Positions 25,105 through 37,897 are shown, counted from the first letter of the stretch. The stretch: DNA of 64,000 bases from Rhodococcus sp. HM1 (GCF_023218075.1 NZ_JALPTB010000017.1:1-64000); one strand, 5' to 3'. The notes: generated by a model from the sequence alone, not told the origin. Numbers and translations: made by a program.

Positions 25105-25557
25105 TCAGCCGGCCTCCCGGCGCATCGGCACATGGTCGATCCCGGCCTCGAGATAGTTCGGCCCGGTCCGGCGGAAACCCCAGCGGCCGTACCACTTCTC
25201 CAGATACGCCTGCGCCGAGATCTCGATCGGACGGGGGAAGTCGCCGATCACGGCATCGATCAGCCGCGCTGCGTGACCACGCCCGCGGGCATGCTTCGCG
25301 GTGGCGACCCGCCCGATGTGGATCACCGGCCCGTCGTCGAGGACCCGCAGGGTCGCCACCACGTCGCCGTCGACCTCGGTCCAGTACAGCGTGGTGGTCG
25401 GTTCGAGATCGAGACCGTCGAGCTCGGGTTCGCAGACGATCCCCTGCTCGTAGACGAACACCTCGAGGCGTAACCGAACTATCCGATAGAGGGTTGCCGG
25501 GTCGATGCGGTCGAGCGTTGCGGAGCGGATGGACAGCACGCTGTCAGACTGGCACAT
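25105..25557 (-). CDS. GNAT acetyltransferase, ElaA family
   Basis: A 150-residue N-acetyltransferase of the ElaA subgroup. Typical features are LYRIVRLRLEVFVYEQGIVCEPELDGLD at the N-terminus, the acetyl-CoA loop HIGRVATAKHARGRGHAARLI (Q/R-x-x-G-x-G/A type, about residues 83-102), and YLEKWYGRWGFRRTGPNYLEAGIDHVPM at the C-terminus. The acceptor is unknown. Start assignment is loose: ATG at 25557 and GTG at 25539 both lack a clear ribosome site. It lies between the TetR operator and the asd terminator, as an independent leftward gene. Confidence 0.83.
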   Translation of the reverse strand: MCQSDSVLSIRSATLDRIDPATLYRIVRLRLEVFVYEQGIVCEPELDGLDLEPTTTLYWTEVDGDVVATLRVLDDGPVIHIGRVATAKHARGRGHAARLIDAVIGDFPRPIEISAQAYLEKWYGRWGFRRTGPNYLEAGIDHVPMRREAG

Positions 25558-25579
25558 TTTCGGACCGGCGCGACGAAAA

Positions 25580-25617
25580 GAGCGAGTGGACCACCCCGAA
25601 GGGTGATCCACTCGCTC
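25580..25617 (-). terminator. Hairpin terminator of the lysC-asd operon
   Basis: GAGCGAGTGGA pairs perfectly with TCCACTCGCTC, and inside it CACCC pairs with GGGTG around CGAA. It begins 24 bases after the asd stop on the coding strand, in the 83-base gap before elaA. Confidence 0.8.
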
Positions 25618-25640
25618 GAGTGCAGTGGGAGGCTACTCGC

Positions 25641-27940
<2,300 letters not shown>

Positions 27941-28040
27941 GCTGGCGAACCTCCGGGTATTGGGTGCAAGTACCAGGAAGCGAGTCTACCGATGAGGCCC
28001 CGGACGACCCCGCTCGGGCCGTCCTGCGCCTCCGGCGCCC

Positions 28041-28080
28041 GTGTGCCTTTGTGGCGGTTCCGGGCGCCACTTGTGCACAC
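28041..28080. repeat. GTGTGCC-family palindrome, copy 3 (divergent right arm)
   Basis: GTGTGCCTTTGTGGCG is followed by an 8-base loop and CGCCACTTGTGCACAC; the outer and inner parts pair but the centre of the right arm has changed. GC-rich flanks (GGCGCC and CGGCGCGG) extend the symmetry. It lies between the divergent starts of lysC and the PPOX-class gene. Confidence 0.75.
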
Positions 28081-28115
28081 CGGCGCGGAGCGCCCGGAGG
28101 GCTAGCGTGAGGTGC

Positions 28116-28517
28116 ATGGACGCCCGCCGCCGCGTCGCTGCCGCCCGGGTGGCCCGACTCGCCACGGCGGACGGGTCCGGCACGCCGCACGTGGTCCCGA
28201 TCGTGTTCGCCCTGGACGGCGACGCGATCCACACCTGCGTCGACGACAAGCCGAAGACCACCCGGCGGCTGCGGCGCCTGACCGACATCGCCGAGAATCC
28301 GCGGGTGAGCGTGCTCGTCGACCACTACAGCGACGACTGGTCGCAGCTGTGGTGGATCCGCATCGACGGCATCGCCACGGTCCACGACGCGGACACCGAG
28401 GCGGGCGCCACCGGACTCGACGCGCTGGCCCGCAAGTACCCGCAGTACCGAGAACAACGGCCACCCGGCCCGGTGATCACGATCGACCGGCTGCGCTGGC
28501 GCTCGTGGTCGGCCTGA
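28116..28517 (+). CDS. PPOX-class F420-dependent oxidoreductase, Rv0121-like
   Basis: A 133-residue protein of the pyridoxamine-phosphate-oxidase-like split beta-barrel fold, close to the Rv0121-type subgroup thought to use coenzyme F420. The sequence RVARLATADGSGTPHVVPIVFALDGDAIHTCVDDKPKTTRRLRRL is the typical cofactor-binding stretch, and VSVLVDHYSDDWSQLWWIRIDG and KYPQYREQRPPGPVITI complete it. The ATG at 28116 follows GAGG closely. An upstream extension of the frame runs through the repeat palindrome and is not credible. Substrate unknown. Confidence 0.83.
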   Translation: MDARRRVAAARVARLATADGSGTPHVVPIVFALDGDAIHTCVDDKPKTTRRLRRLTDIAENPRVSVLVDHYSDDWSQLWWIRIDGIATVHDADTEAGATGLDALARKYPQYREQRPPGPVITIDRLRWRSWSA

Positions 28518-28560
28518 GCCACGACGGTCGCCGGGTCCTCGACGTCGGCTCACCCGGTGA

Positions 28561-28848
28561 TCACGGCCGCGGGTTGGTGCGGACCCACCGGCGCCGGTCG
28601 CTCTGCGTGGCCCCGGTGCAGCGACGACACAAGACGACGCCGTGCTCCCCGATCTCCGCCAGGTACAGCGCCTCGCTCCACGGCACGTGCGCGAAGCGAT
28701 CCAGACGGGCACGAGAGAGCGGAACTCCGCACAAGGTTTGATTCGTGCCGGGCGTCCATGCGTGCGTGTCACCGCACGGGTACCGGATCCCGTCGCTGTC
28801 GATCCACCGACTCGATGCCGCGACCGCGTGCTCGGTTCGCTGGGCCAT
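28561..28848 (-). CDS. Small Cys-containing conserved-type protein, unknown function
   Basis: A 95-residue soluble protein I do not recognise by name. It has four Cys in three clusters (YPCGDTHAW, LCGVPLS, VLCRRC) that could form a metal site, a Trp-rich core (HAWTPGTN, HVPWSEAL) and a basic tail. Third-position GC is high across the frame. The ATG at 28848 follows TGGGAATCC at moderate distance; the frame continues upstream but loses coding character. It is convergent with the PPOX-class gene and divergent from the small exported protein at 29074. Confidence 0.55.
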   Translation of the reverse strand: MAQRTEHAVAASSRWIDSDGIRYPCGDTHAWTPGTNQTLCGVPLSRARLDRFAHVPWSEALYLAEIGEHGVVLCRRCTGATQSDRRRWVRTNPRP

Positions 28849-29073
28849 GAGTCCGGATTCCCACGGCCGGGTGAATTCATGCCGGCCCGGCGAAAAGTGC
28901 CGTCGGCCCCGGCCGGAAGAACACCCGGTGCCGGCCACGGCGACGATTCCGTTCCGCCGAGGGTTGTTTCGCAATGCCGCCGGATGGGAACAGGACTTCT
29001 TGTTCGACGCGGACTCCACGGTTCAGCAGGGACCGAATTTCCGTGCCACCCTTACAGATCAGGGAGAATCCCC

Positions 29074-29343
29074 ATGCGCAAGACAATCATTGCTGTCCTC
29101 GCCGCGACCACGGTCGCCTTCACCGGTGCCGGCCTTGCCCATGCCGACACCTCCGCCCCGGCCACCGCGGCTGTTGTCGCTCAAGCCGAAAACGATCCCG
29201 ACGACGGTGACAACACCGGCCTGTGGGGCCTGCTCGGCCTTGCCGGGCTGGTCGGCTTGGCCGGACTCAAGCGGCGCAACGCGCCGGCGACACCCGTTGC
29301 AGACGGCACCGTCTACGGCACCGACCCAAACCGCCGCTTGTAA
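29074..29343 (+). CDS. Small exported WGxxGxxG protein
   Basis: An 89-residue protein with a clean signal peptide (MRKTIIAVLAATTVAFTGAGLAHA), a short acidic segment (ENDPDDGDN), then WGLLGLAGLVGLAGLKRRN, a Trp-Gly plus Gly-Leu repeat with a basic end. This is the WGxxGxxG anchor motif found in small surface proteins of several phyla, where it probably forms a C-terminal membrane helix; here another 22 residues follow. AGGGAGA lies 7 bases before the ATG. Function is unknown. A strong hairpin directly follows the stop. Confidence 0.72.
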   Translation: MRKTIIAVLAATTVAFTGAGLAHADTSAPATAAVVAQAENDPDDGDNTGLWGLLGLAGLVGLAGLKRRNAPATPVADGTVYGTDPNRRL

Positions 29344-29402
29344 TCGCGCCCGACCTGTGGTCCTGCACACCGGTCGCAGGACCACAGGTCGGTCGGGCGC
29401 GA
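29344..29402. terminator. Long bidirectional hairpin
   Basis: CGACCTGTGGTCCTGC pairs perfectly with GCAGGACCACAGGTCG around a 9-base loop, and an outer TCGCGCC/GGCGCGA pair extends the stem. It separates the convergent WGxxG and yegP genes. Confidence 0.8.
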
Positions 29403-29434
29403 CCCGGTCGTCGATATCGTCGACAGACCCCGAT

Positions 29435-29626
29435 TCACGACTTTTTCGAGGTCAAGTCCTCCACGGGAGCCGAGGCGGCATTGGCCTTGACCGACGCAAT
29501 ACCGTTCTGAGCCGCTGCCTTCGAGGTGTAACCCTGGCTGGCCGCGATGATCTCGCCGTTGGCTGCTTTCAGCCGGAACCGGAAATCTCCGCCGGTGTCC
29601 TTGAAGAGCTCGAACCTGGCAGACAT
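29435..29626 (-). CDS. yegP: YegP-family (DUF1508) small protein
   Basis: A 63-residue single YegP/DUF1508 unit. The diagnostic run is FELFKDTGGDFRFRLKAANGEIIAASQGYTSKAAAQNGIASVKANA, with the F-R-x-x-A-x-N-x-x-x-I-x-x-S-x-G-Y pattern. E. coli YegP has two such units and is a stress-abundant protein of unclear role; this is the one-unit form. The tail is SKKS. AGGTGTC precedes the ATG. It lies 148 bases downstream of lsr2 on the same strand. Confidence 0.85.
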   Translation of the reverse strand: MSARFELFKDTGGDFRFRLKAANGEIIAASQGYTSKAAAQNGIASVKANAASAPVEDLTSKKS

Positions 29627-29773
29627 GACACCTCCACTGCGATGTCCACGACGGTCGCAGACCCCGTGTCACCACGGTAGGTCGCGCTCTCGAACACCGG
29701 CTGCGGAACAGCGTGATCGCCTGTGGCGCTGCGTGACTGTGCTTGCCGTCTACGGACCGACACGGAACGGAGG

Positions 29774-30106
29774 TCAGTGCGCCGCCGTGTACTCGTCGAC
29801 GAGCGACTGCGGCATGCGTCCGCGGGCAGGGACCTCGTAACCGGCCGAGATGGCCCATTCCCGGATCTCCTTGGAAGTCGGCGAACCCGAGACGCCGGGC
29901 GGGCTTCCTCGCCGCTTGCGTCCTCCGACACGGGTGGCATTCGCCACGTAGGGCTCGATCTTCTTGCGGAAGTCCCGAGCGTTCTTCTTGTTCAGATCGA
30001 TGGTGTATTCGACCCCGTCGAGTGCAAAACTTATCGTCTCTCCGTCCTCTTCCAAAGGGGTTCCGTCGATGTCGTCGAATATCTCGACAACGGTTCTTTT
30101 CGCCAC
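29774..30106 (-). CDS. lsr2: Lsr2-type nucleoid protein / xenogeneic silencer
   Basis: A 110-residue Lsr2 homologue. The N-terminal dimerisation domain AKRTVVEIFDDIDGTPLEEDGETISFALDGVEYTIDL and the C-terminal domain SKEIREWAISAGYEVPARGRMPQSLVDEY with the minor-groove-binding R-G-R core are intact. Lsr2 bridges AT-rich DNA and silences foreign genes, like H-NS. Start GTG at 30106 has GGAGG 6 bases upstream. The promoter carries an operator between -35 and -10. In mycobacteria lsr2 lies elsewhere (near lysS-clpC), so this may be an extra copy; that is inference. Confidence 0.92.
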   Translation of the reverse strand: MAKRTVVEIFDDIDGTPLEEDGETISFALDGVEYTIDLNKKNARDFRKKIEPYVANATRVGGRKRRGSPPGVSGSPTSKEIREWAISAGYEVPARGRMPQSLVDEYTAAH

Positions 30107-30146
30107 AGGAAACCTCCATTTCCGGTATTCGAACGAGTCCAAAAGC

Positions 30147-30175
30147 AGTGTACATACCGACGGTATGAATTGTCC
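30147..30175 (-). promoter_or_regulatory. lsr2 promoter with operator in the spacer
   Basis: On the minus strand GGACAA (30175-30170) and TACACT (30152-30147) are 17 bases apart, and the spacer contains the perfect palindrome CATACCG-T-CGGTATG (30153-30167). A protein bound there would block RNA polymerase. The predicted 5' leader is about 35 bases and carries GGAGG. Confidence 0.65.
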
Positions 30176-30268
30176 GAAATCATCGGAGCGCTACTCAGAA
30201 GTGTTGGCTGCTGCCGATTCCGACCGCGACGCCCTCACGTGAGCCGAAATGGATTCGGCATGCGTTGA

Positions 30269-32905
<2,637 letters not shown>

Positions 32906-32935
32906 TTCCGCTCGCCGTTCGGCCTGCATTCGGAC

Positions 32936-32984
32936 AAACGCGGCGGTACTCTTCGGGAAGTCTCCCGGGGGTGCCGCCGCGTTT
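32936..32984 (+). terminator. leuA terminator hairpin
   Basis: AAACGCGGCGGTAC pairs with GTGCCGCCGCGTTT with one G-U pair, and the loop itself contains CTTCGGGAAG. GCTGTTTCTC follows. It starts 31 bases after the leuA stop. Confidence 0.75.
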
Positions 32985-33057
32985 GCTGTTTCTCCCGGCG
33001 TGACGGCTCCCCTCCGGATCGGGACTCGAGGTTCACACGGGACGAGAGGGAAGCTCC

Positions 33058-33432
33058 ATGGATTTCTGGGACATCATCTGGTTCATCATCGTCAGCTTCG
33101 CGTTCGTCGCCTACCTGATCATGCTGTGGATGATCATCGGCGACCTGTTCCGCAATCGTGAGCAGTCCGGTTGGGTGAAGGCGATCTGGATCATCTTCCT
33201 GTTCATCTTCCCGCTGCTCACCGCGCTGGTGTACCTGATCGTCCACGGCGACGGCATGGCCAAGCGGAGCGCGCGGGAAGCCGCCGAGTTCAAGACCGCC
33301 CAGGACAACTACATCCGCGAGGTCGCGGGCAAGTCCCCCGCCGAGCACATCGCCGACGCCAAGGCGCTCCTCGACGCCGGGACCATCACCGAGGAGGAGT
33401 TCCAGGCGCTGAAGGCGAAGGCTCTCTCCTAA
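33058..33432 (+). CDS. PLDc_N membrane protein with C-terminal SHOCT motif
   Basis: A 124-residue protein with two transmembrane segments (IIWFIIVSFAFVAYLIMLWMIIGDLF and KAIWIIFLFIFPLLTALVYLIVHG) that match the phospholipase D nuclease N-terminal membrane domain, and a C-terminal SHOCT motif (IADAKALLDAGTITEEEFQALKAKAL). No phospholipase catalytic motif is present. Such proteins are common small membrane adaptors of unknown role. A good GAGGGAAG site lies before the ATG. It takes the place that dnaQ has between leuA and murT in mycobacteria. Confidence 0.83.
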   Translation: MDFWDIIWFIIVSFAFVAYLIMLWMIIGDLFRNREQSGWVKAIWIIFLFIFPLLTALVYLIVHGDGMAKRSAREAAEFKTAQDNYIREVAGKSPAEHIADAKALLDAGTITEEEFQALKAKALS

Positions 33433-33765
33433 GGCGCCTGCGGCGCCGGTGTGCCTTTGTGGCGGTCGGAGGCGCCACAAAGGCACACCGGCGCGGAGCG
33501 CCGCTCCACGTGCCGGCACCGCCCGGGCGAGGCAATCGGCAGCTCTTCGCCCCGATCCCGGTCGTCTCGTTCTCGAGCACGGAACTCACCTCCGCCGGCC
33601 GTCGCCCCCTTGATCCCTGCGTCCGGTGCCAGGGAGCACGCGCGGCACACGCTCGCACCCGCCCACGGCCGGTCTGTGAGCGATTCCGGCCGTCCGGTCG
33701 CGGTGTGACCGCACGTACACCACTCGGCTCCGCAGCCCGAACGCAGCTGTGGAAAACTCGCCGGG
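33433..33765. other. Intergenic gap with palindrome and a possible small Cys-rich frame
   Basis: The 333-base gap holds the palindrome at 33443-33494. A minus-strand frame ending at 33429 has Cys clusters (WCTCGHTA and VCRACS) and high third-position GC, but its start would overlap murT and its last 20 residues read through the palindrome. I cannot decide whether it is a gene. Nothing else is recognised. Confidence 0.4.
33443..33494. repeat. GTGTGCC-family palindrome, copy 4
   Basis: The arms of 22 bp (33443-33464 and 33473-33494) are perfectly complementary, core GTGTGCCTTTGTGGCG, with the same 8-base loop GTCGGAGG as copy 2. It lies 10 bases after the stop of the PLDc_N gene and may end its transcript. 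Confidence 0.9.
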
Positions 33766-35019
33766 GTGGGTACTAGCACTGGAATCACCACGCGCGGCCG
33801 GTTGGCGTTGCGCGCGGCGAAGGCAGCCGCGTGGGCGTCGCAGAAGGCCGGACGCGGCAAGGGCTCGATGATCGGCGGGCTGATCGCCCTGAAGATCGAT
33901 CCGACGCTGATGAAGCAGCTCGGTCACGGCCGGAGAACGGTGCTCGTCACCGGCACCAACGGCAAGTCCACCACGACCCGCATGACCGCGGCCGCGCTCG
34001 CAACTCTCGACGACGTCGCGACGCAGCCGGACGGGGCGAACATGGACGCCGGCATCGTCTCCACCCTCGCCTCGAACCTCACCGCGCCGCTCGCCGCGAT
34101 CGAGGTCGACGAGCTGCACACACCGCACGTCGCCGACGCACTCGATCCGCAGGCGATCGTGCTGCTCAATCTCAGCCGCGACCAGCTCGACCGCGTCGGC
34201 GAGATCAACATGATCGAACGCAAATTGCGCGCGGGTCTGCAGCGTCATCCCGATGCCGTGATCGTCGCGAACTGCGACGACGTCCTCGTCACCTCCGCGG
34301 CCTACGACAACCCGAACGTCGTGTGGGTGGCGGCGGGTGCCGGCTGGGCCAACGACTCGGTCAGCTGCCCCCGCTCCGGCGAGCCCATCGTCCGCGACGG
34401 CGACCACTGGTACAGCAGTGGCTCCGATTTCGCTCGGCCCCAGCCTCATTGGTGGGTCGACGACGAGAACCTGTACGGCCCGGACGGGCTGGTGCTGCCG
34501 ATGAAGCTGACCCTGCCCGGTCGCGCCAATCGGGGCAATGCCGCGCAGGCGGTCGCCGCCGCCGTCGCGCTCGGCGCCGATCCGGCCGAGGCGGTCGCCG
34601 CGGCCTCGATCGTCGAAGAGGTCGCCGGCCGGTATTCGACGGTGCAGGTGGGCCCGCATTCGGTGCGCATGCTGCTGGCGAAGAACCCCGCGGGCTGGCA
34701 GGAAGCGCTGTCCATGATCGACCCGACCGTCGACGGTCTCGTCATCGCCGTCAACGGTCAGGTGCCGGACGGCGAGGATCTGTCGTGGCTGTGGGATGTG
34801 CGGTTCGAGCACTTCGACGGTGTGCAGGTCGTCGCGTCCGGTGAACGCGGAACCGATCTCGGGGTCCGCCTCACCTACGCGGGCGTCGAACACACACTGG
34901 TGCCGGATCCGTTGCGCGCCATCGCGTCCTGCCCTCCCGGCCGGGTGGAGGTACTCGCCAACTACACCGCGTTCCGGGATCTGAACACTGCGCTCGCGAA
35001 GGGATCTGCACATGCCTGA
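33766..35019 (+). CDS. murT: Lipid II isoglutaminyl synthase, ligase subunit MurT
   Basis: A 417-residue Mur-ligase-type protein that, with GatD, amidates D-glutamate of lipid II. The P-loop is VLVTGTNGKSTTTR (about residues 59-72), followed by VDELHTPHV and LLNLSRDQLDRVGEINM, and the C-terminal DUF1727 domain (NPAGWQEALSMI, DGEDLSWLWDVRFE) that binds GatD. The insertion that in many MurT proteins is a Cys4 zinc ribbon here has only one Cys (CPRSGE, then YSSGSDF). The start is GTG at 33766 with little ribosome-site signal. It overlaps gatD by 8 bases, and the pair matches Rv3712-Rv3713. Confidence 0.95.
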   Translation: MGTSTGITTRGRLALRAAKAAAWASQKAGRGKGSMIGGLIALKIDPTLMKQLGHGRRTVLVTGTNGKSTTTRMTAAALATLDDVATQPDGANMDAGIVSTLASNLTAPLAAIEVDELHTPHVADALDPQAIVLLNLSRDQLDRVGEINMIERKLRAGLQRHPDAVIVANCDDVLVTSAAYDNPNVVWVAAGAGWANDSVSCPRSGEPIVRDGDHWYSSGSDFARPQPHWWVDDENLYGPDGLVLPMKLTLPGRANRGNAAQAVAAAVALGADPAEAVAAASIVEEVAGRYSTVQVGPHSVRMLLAKNPAGWQEALSMIDPTVDGLVIAVNGQVPDGEDLSWLWDVRFEHFDGVQVVASGERGTDLGVRLTYAGVEHTLVPDPLRAIASCPPGRVEVLANYTAFRDLNTALAKGSAHA

Positions 35020-35725
35020 GTCGACCGTGCGCATCGGCCTGATCCTGCCCGACGTGATGGGCACCTACGGGGACGGCGGCAACGCCCTCGTGCTGCGGCA
35101 ACGTCTGCGGATGCGCGGATACGACGCCGAGATCGTCCCCATCGGCCTGGAGGATCCGGTGCCGGATTCGATGGACCTGTACACACTCGGCGGCGCCGAG
35201 GACTCGGCGCAGCGGCTCGCGACCCGGCACCTGCTGCGCTACCCGGGCCTGCAGCGCGCCGCCGAGCGCGGCGCACCGGTGCTGGCGATCTGCGCGGCCA
35301 TCCAGGTGCTCGGCCACTGGTACGAGACGTCGGCGGGCGAACGCGTCGATGGTGTCGGCCTGCTCGACGTGACCACCACACCGCAGAAGACCCGCGCGAT
35401 CGGCGAGATCGTGATCTCCCCCGCCGTCGAGGGCCTCACACAGCCGCTCACCGGATTCGAGAACCACCGTGGCGGAACGACTCTCGGGTCGTCGGCGCGG
35501 GGCCTGGGCCGAGTGACCCGCGGCGTCGGCAACGGTGTCGGCGACGGCCTCGAAGGCGCTGTGCAGGGCTCCGTGTTCGGTACGTACCTTCACGGCCCGG
35601 TGCTGGCCCGCAACCCGGAGTTGGCCGATCTGCTGCTGGCGCGCGCGCTCGGCGTCGACGCACTGGCACCGCTGGATCTCCCGGAGGTCGAACAGCTGCG
35701 CCGCGAGCGCCTGCGGACGAACTGA
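35012..35725 (+). CDS. gatD: Lipid II isoglutaminyl synthase, glutaminase subunit GatD
   Basis: A 237-residue CobB/CobQ-like class I glutamine amidotransferase that releases ammonia for MurT. The nucleophile is Cys94 in PVLAICAAIQVLG and the catalytic His is His194 in GTYLHGPVLARNP. The N-terminal stretch LPDVMGTYGDGGNALVLRQRLR is characteristic of GatD. Its start lies inside the end of murT, so the two subunits are made together. Amidated muropeptides are needed for transpeptidase cross-linking. Confidence 0.95.
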   Translation: MPESTVRIGLILPDVMGTYGDGGNALVLRQRLRMRGYDAEIVPIGLEDPVPDSMDLYTLGGAEDSAQRLATRHLLRYPGLQRAAERGAPVLAICAAIQVLGHWYETSAGERVDGVGLLDVTTTPQKTRAIGEIVISPAVEGLTQPLTGFENHRGGTTLGSSARGLGRVTRGVGNGVGDGLEGAVQGSVFGTYLHGPVLARNPELADLLLARALGVDALAPLDLPEVEQLRRERLRTN

Positions 35726-35735
35726 CCGGACCGGT

Positions 35736-36575
35736 TCAGCCCCGGCCGCCGACGTGCTCGACGACGAGTTCGGCGAGCGCTTCGGGGACCTCGTCCGGGA
35801 TCCAGTGGCTCACACCGGGCAGTGTCTCGAACCGGAACGGGCCGGTGACCCAGCGACCGCTCGCCGCGGGGCCGGACCGTCCGATCGCGAAGTCGCCGTC
35901 GCTCCACACCATCAGCGTGGGCACCGGCACCCGGCCGACGGCCTCGCGCGGCGACCACACCGACAACGCCCGATACCAGTTCAGACCTCCGCGCACCGCG
36001 GCACGATCCGCCAGTCGCGCCGCGTCGCGGTCGGCGGCATTCGCCGGCTGACCGCTGCGCCGCAGCACCCGGCGTGCCGTCTTCTCGTCGGCGAACAACC
36101 GCTCGGGCAGCCCGGGCAGCTGGAAGAAGAGCATGTACCAGGATCGGAACAGCTGCAGGCTCGTGCCCAGCGCCCGGACGAACGCGGCGGGATGCGGCAC
36201 CGACACGGCGGTGAGCGACCGCACCAGGTGCGGATGACGGGCGGCGGTCGCCCACGCGACGACCGCGCCCCAGTCGTGTCCGACCACGTGGAGCGGCCGC
36301 CCGATCCGGTCGATGAGGGCCGCCGTGTCGGCGACGAGTTCGGACTGCCGGTAGTCACGGCGCCGGCGCGGGCGCGCGCCGGGCGAGTAGCCGCGTTGGT
36401 CCGGTGCGATCGTGCGGTACCCGCGGGCGTGCAGCAACGGTGCCACCCCGTCCCACGAGCGGGCGTCCTGCGGGAATCCGTGCAAGAGCACTATCGGTTC
36501 GCCGTCGAGCGGTCCGTGGTCGCGGACGTCGAAGGTCAGTCCCGCCCTGCTGAACGATTCGATGCGCTCCGGCAC
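35736..36575 (-). CDS. Alpha/beta hydrolase, epoxide-hydrolase/haloalkane-dehalogenase-like
   Basis: A 279-residue alpha/beta hydrolase. The oxyanion motif HGFPQDARSWDGV (from residue 32), PDQRGYSPGARPR and the nucleophile elbow GHDWGA (Asp101) are those of epoxide hydrolases and dehalogenases, which use Asp as nucleophile; the His is in GVSHWIPDEVPEAL near the end. Substrate unknown. It is convergent with gatD, only 10 bases apart, and marks the left edge of the accessory block that separates gatD from recR. Confidence 0.83.
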   Translation of the reverse strand: MPERIESFSRAGLTFDVRDHGPLDGEPIVLLHGFPQDARSWDGVAPLLHARGYRTIAPDQRGYSPGARPRRRRDYRQSELVADTAALIDRIGRPLHVVGHDWGAVVAWATAARHPHLVRSLTAVSVPHPAAFVRALGTSLQLFRSWYMLFFQLPGLPERLFADEKTARRVLRRSGQPANAADRDAARLADRAAVRGGLNWYRALSVWSPREAVGRVPVPTLMVWSDGDFAIGRSGPAASGRWVTGPFRFETLPGVSHWIPDEVPEALAELVVEHVGGRG

Positions 36576-36676
36576 CCGGCCCCCCGTTGCGATCTGTCCC
36601 CGAACCGCGAACTGCCCCTGAACAGGGGTTCGGCCCGAATATTCGCTTTACGCGAACTCCGGGCCGGATCTCTGCT

Positions 36677-37108
36677 TCACGAGCCTCTGTCGTCCTCGGA
36701 CGTCTGCTCGATTCGCACCAACGATGTTACGCGCGTCACAATCGAGAGCGCAAGTGCATTTCCGGCCGCGATCGCCTGATCGGCCAGCGCCGACACTTCC
36801 GGTCGTTGCACCAGCTCGCGCACGGCCGTGACCGGGGCGAAGAGCCACTCGACCGTGCCGACGATCTTCTCGACGCCGACCAGCGTCGCGTCGACCCTGT
36901 CGATCGAGCCACCGAGCCGATCGACGACGGTCTCGAAGTCCCCGAGCCTCGAATCGAAGGAGGCGAGCACCCGGTTGAACTCGTCGAGCGATGCCGCGAT
37001 CCCGCCGGAGACGTCGTCGATCCGAGCGATCGTCGCGTCGGCGTTCAGTGCTGCGGCGGTGAGACGCCGCAGCCGGCTCGGATCGTTCGGCCTGGTCTGA
37101 TCCACCAC
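36677..37108 (-). CDS. Small amphipathic coiled-coil protein, unknown function
   Basis: A 143-residue soluble protein I do not recognise. The centre (IDDVSGGIAASLDEFNRVLASFDSRLGDFETVVDRLGGSIDRVDATLVGVEKIVG) is a regular helix with hydrophobic residues every three to four positions, so a coiled coil or a surface-lying amphipathic helix is likely. The N-terminus is basic. It lies 43 bases downstream of the Mce-associated-like gene on the same strand, so they are probably co-transcribed and may work at the membrane together; this is inference. Confidence 0.6.
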   Translation of the reverse strand: MVDQTRPNDPSRLRRLTAAALNADATIARIDDVSGGIAASLDEFNRVLASFDSRLGDFETVVDRLGGSIDRVDATLVGVEKIVGTVEWLFAPVTAVRELVQRPEVSALADQAIAAGNALALSIVTRVTSLVRIEQTSEDDRGS

Positions 37109-37151
37109 GTCGGCTCCCCCTCCCCCCGCTCACGGCTCTCGCCGTGGGCTG

Positions 37152-37715
37152 TCACTTCGCGTCGGCACCGTCCAGCAGCCACCGGTCGCCATCACGCTCC
37201 AGCGTGATCAGGAACCGCGTCGCGTCGGTGCGCCCCTCCGGCACGGCCACGTTCTTCACATCCTGGTCGAGGAACACCAGTACCGTCGCGCGGTCGCCGT
37301 CGACGGTTTCGACGGCGGCGTGATCGGCGCGCGCGACCGAGCTGCCCTGTCCGTTCTCGACCAGCGACCGCAGCTCGCCGGCGACCGTGTTGTACTTCGC
37401 CGCGAACTCGTCCGTGGAGATCTCGGTGACCGCGGCGATCGAGGCGTCGAAACCCTGGAAGTCGTAGGTGCCCAGCGTGATCGCGTACTCGCGGGCACTG
37501 TCGAGTGCCTCGGTGCGCAACCGGTCCGCCGACTCGGCCCGCCACCACAGCACGGCGAAGGTCCCGGCGGCGATCGCGAGCACGAGAACCAGGCCCCTCA
37601 CGATCCACTGCCGGCCCGAACCGGCCTTGGTCGACGTCCGCTCGGGAACCTCGATCGCTTCGAAGGGTGCTGTCACCTCTGGAGCCTTGCCGTCCGACGT
37701 ATCCGTCGTTGCCAT
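37152..37715 (-). CDS. Mce-associated-like single-pass membrane protein
   Basis: A 187-residue protein with a 45-residue cytoplasmic tail, one transmembrane helix (WIVRGLVLVLAIAAGTFAVLWW) and an extracytoplasmic domain of SnoaL/NTF2-like type (AREYAITLGTYDFQGFDASIAAVTEISTDEFAAKYNTVAGELRSLV, then ATVLVFLDQDVKN and FLITLERDGDRWLLDG). This is the architecture of the Mce-associated proteins encoded behind mce operons, but no mce genes are in the window. ATG at 37715 has GGAAGG about 12 bases upstream. An orphan lipid-transport accessory role is inference. Confidence 0.75.
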   Translation of the reverse strand: MATTDTSDGKAPEVTAPFEAIEVPERTSTKAGSGRQWIVRGLVLVLAIAAGTFAVLWWRAESADRLRTEALDSAREYAITLGTYDFQGFDASIAAVTEISTDEFAAKYNTVAGELRSLVENGQGSSVARADHAAVETVDGDRATVLVFLDQDVKNVAVPEGRTDATRFLITLERDGDRWLLDGADAK

Positions 37716-37766
37716 CAGTCGCGCAGTCCTTCCAGCGATTTCCGCCGTTTCTTGAAACTCGACACC

Positions 37767-37793
37767 GGGGGCAGCGGTTTGACCGCTGCCCCC
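37767..37793 (-). terminator. fadD terminator hairpin
   Basis: GGGGGCAGCGGT pairs perfectly with ACCGCTGCCCCC around TTG. It lies about 100 bases after the fadD stop on its coding strand and before the Mce-associated-like gene. Confidence 0.7.
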
Positions 37794-37897
37794 CGGTCCG
37801 GACACGATGCCCCTGTCGTCGTGTTCCGAAATCCCCCCGACCATCCCCCGACCGGGGGCACACGGCTCCCCCCGCCATGTGCCCCCCAACTCGACCG

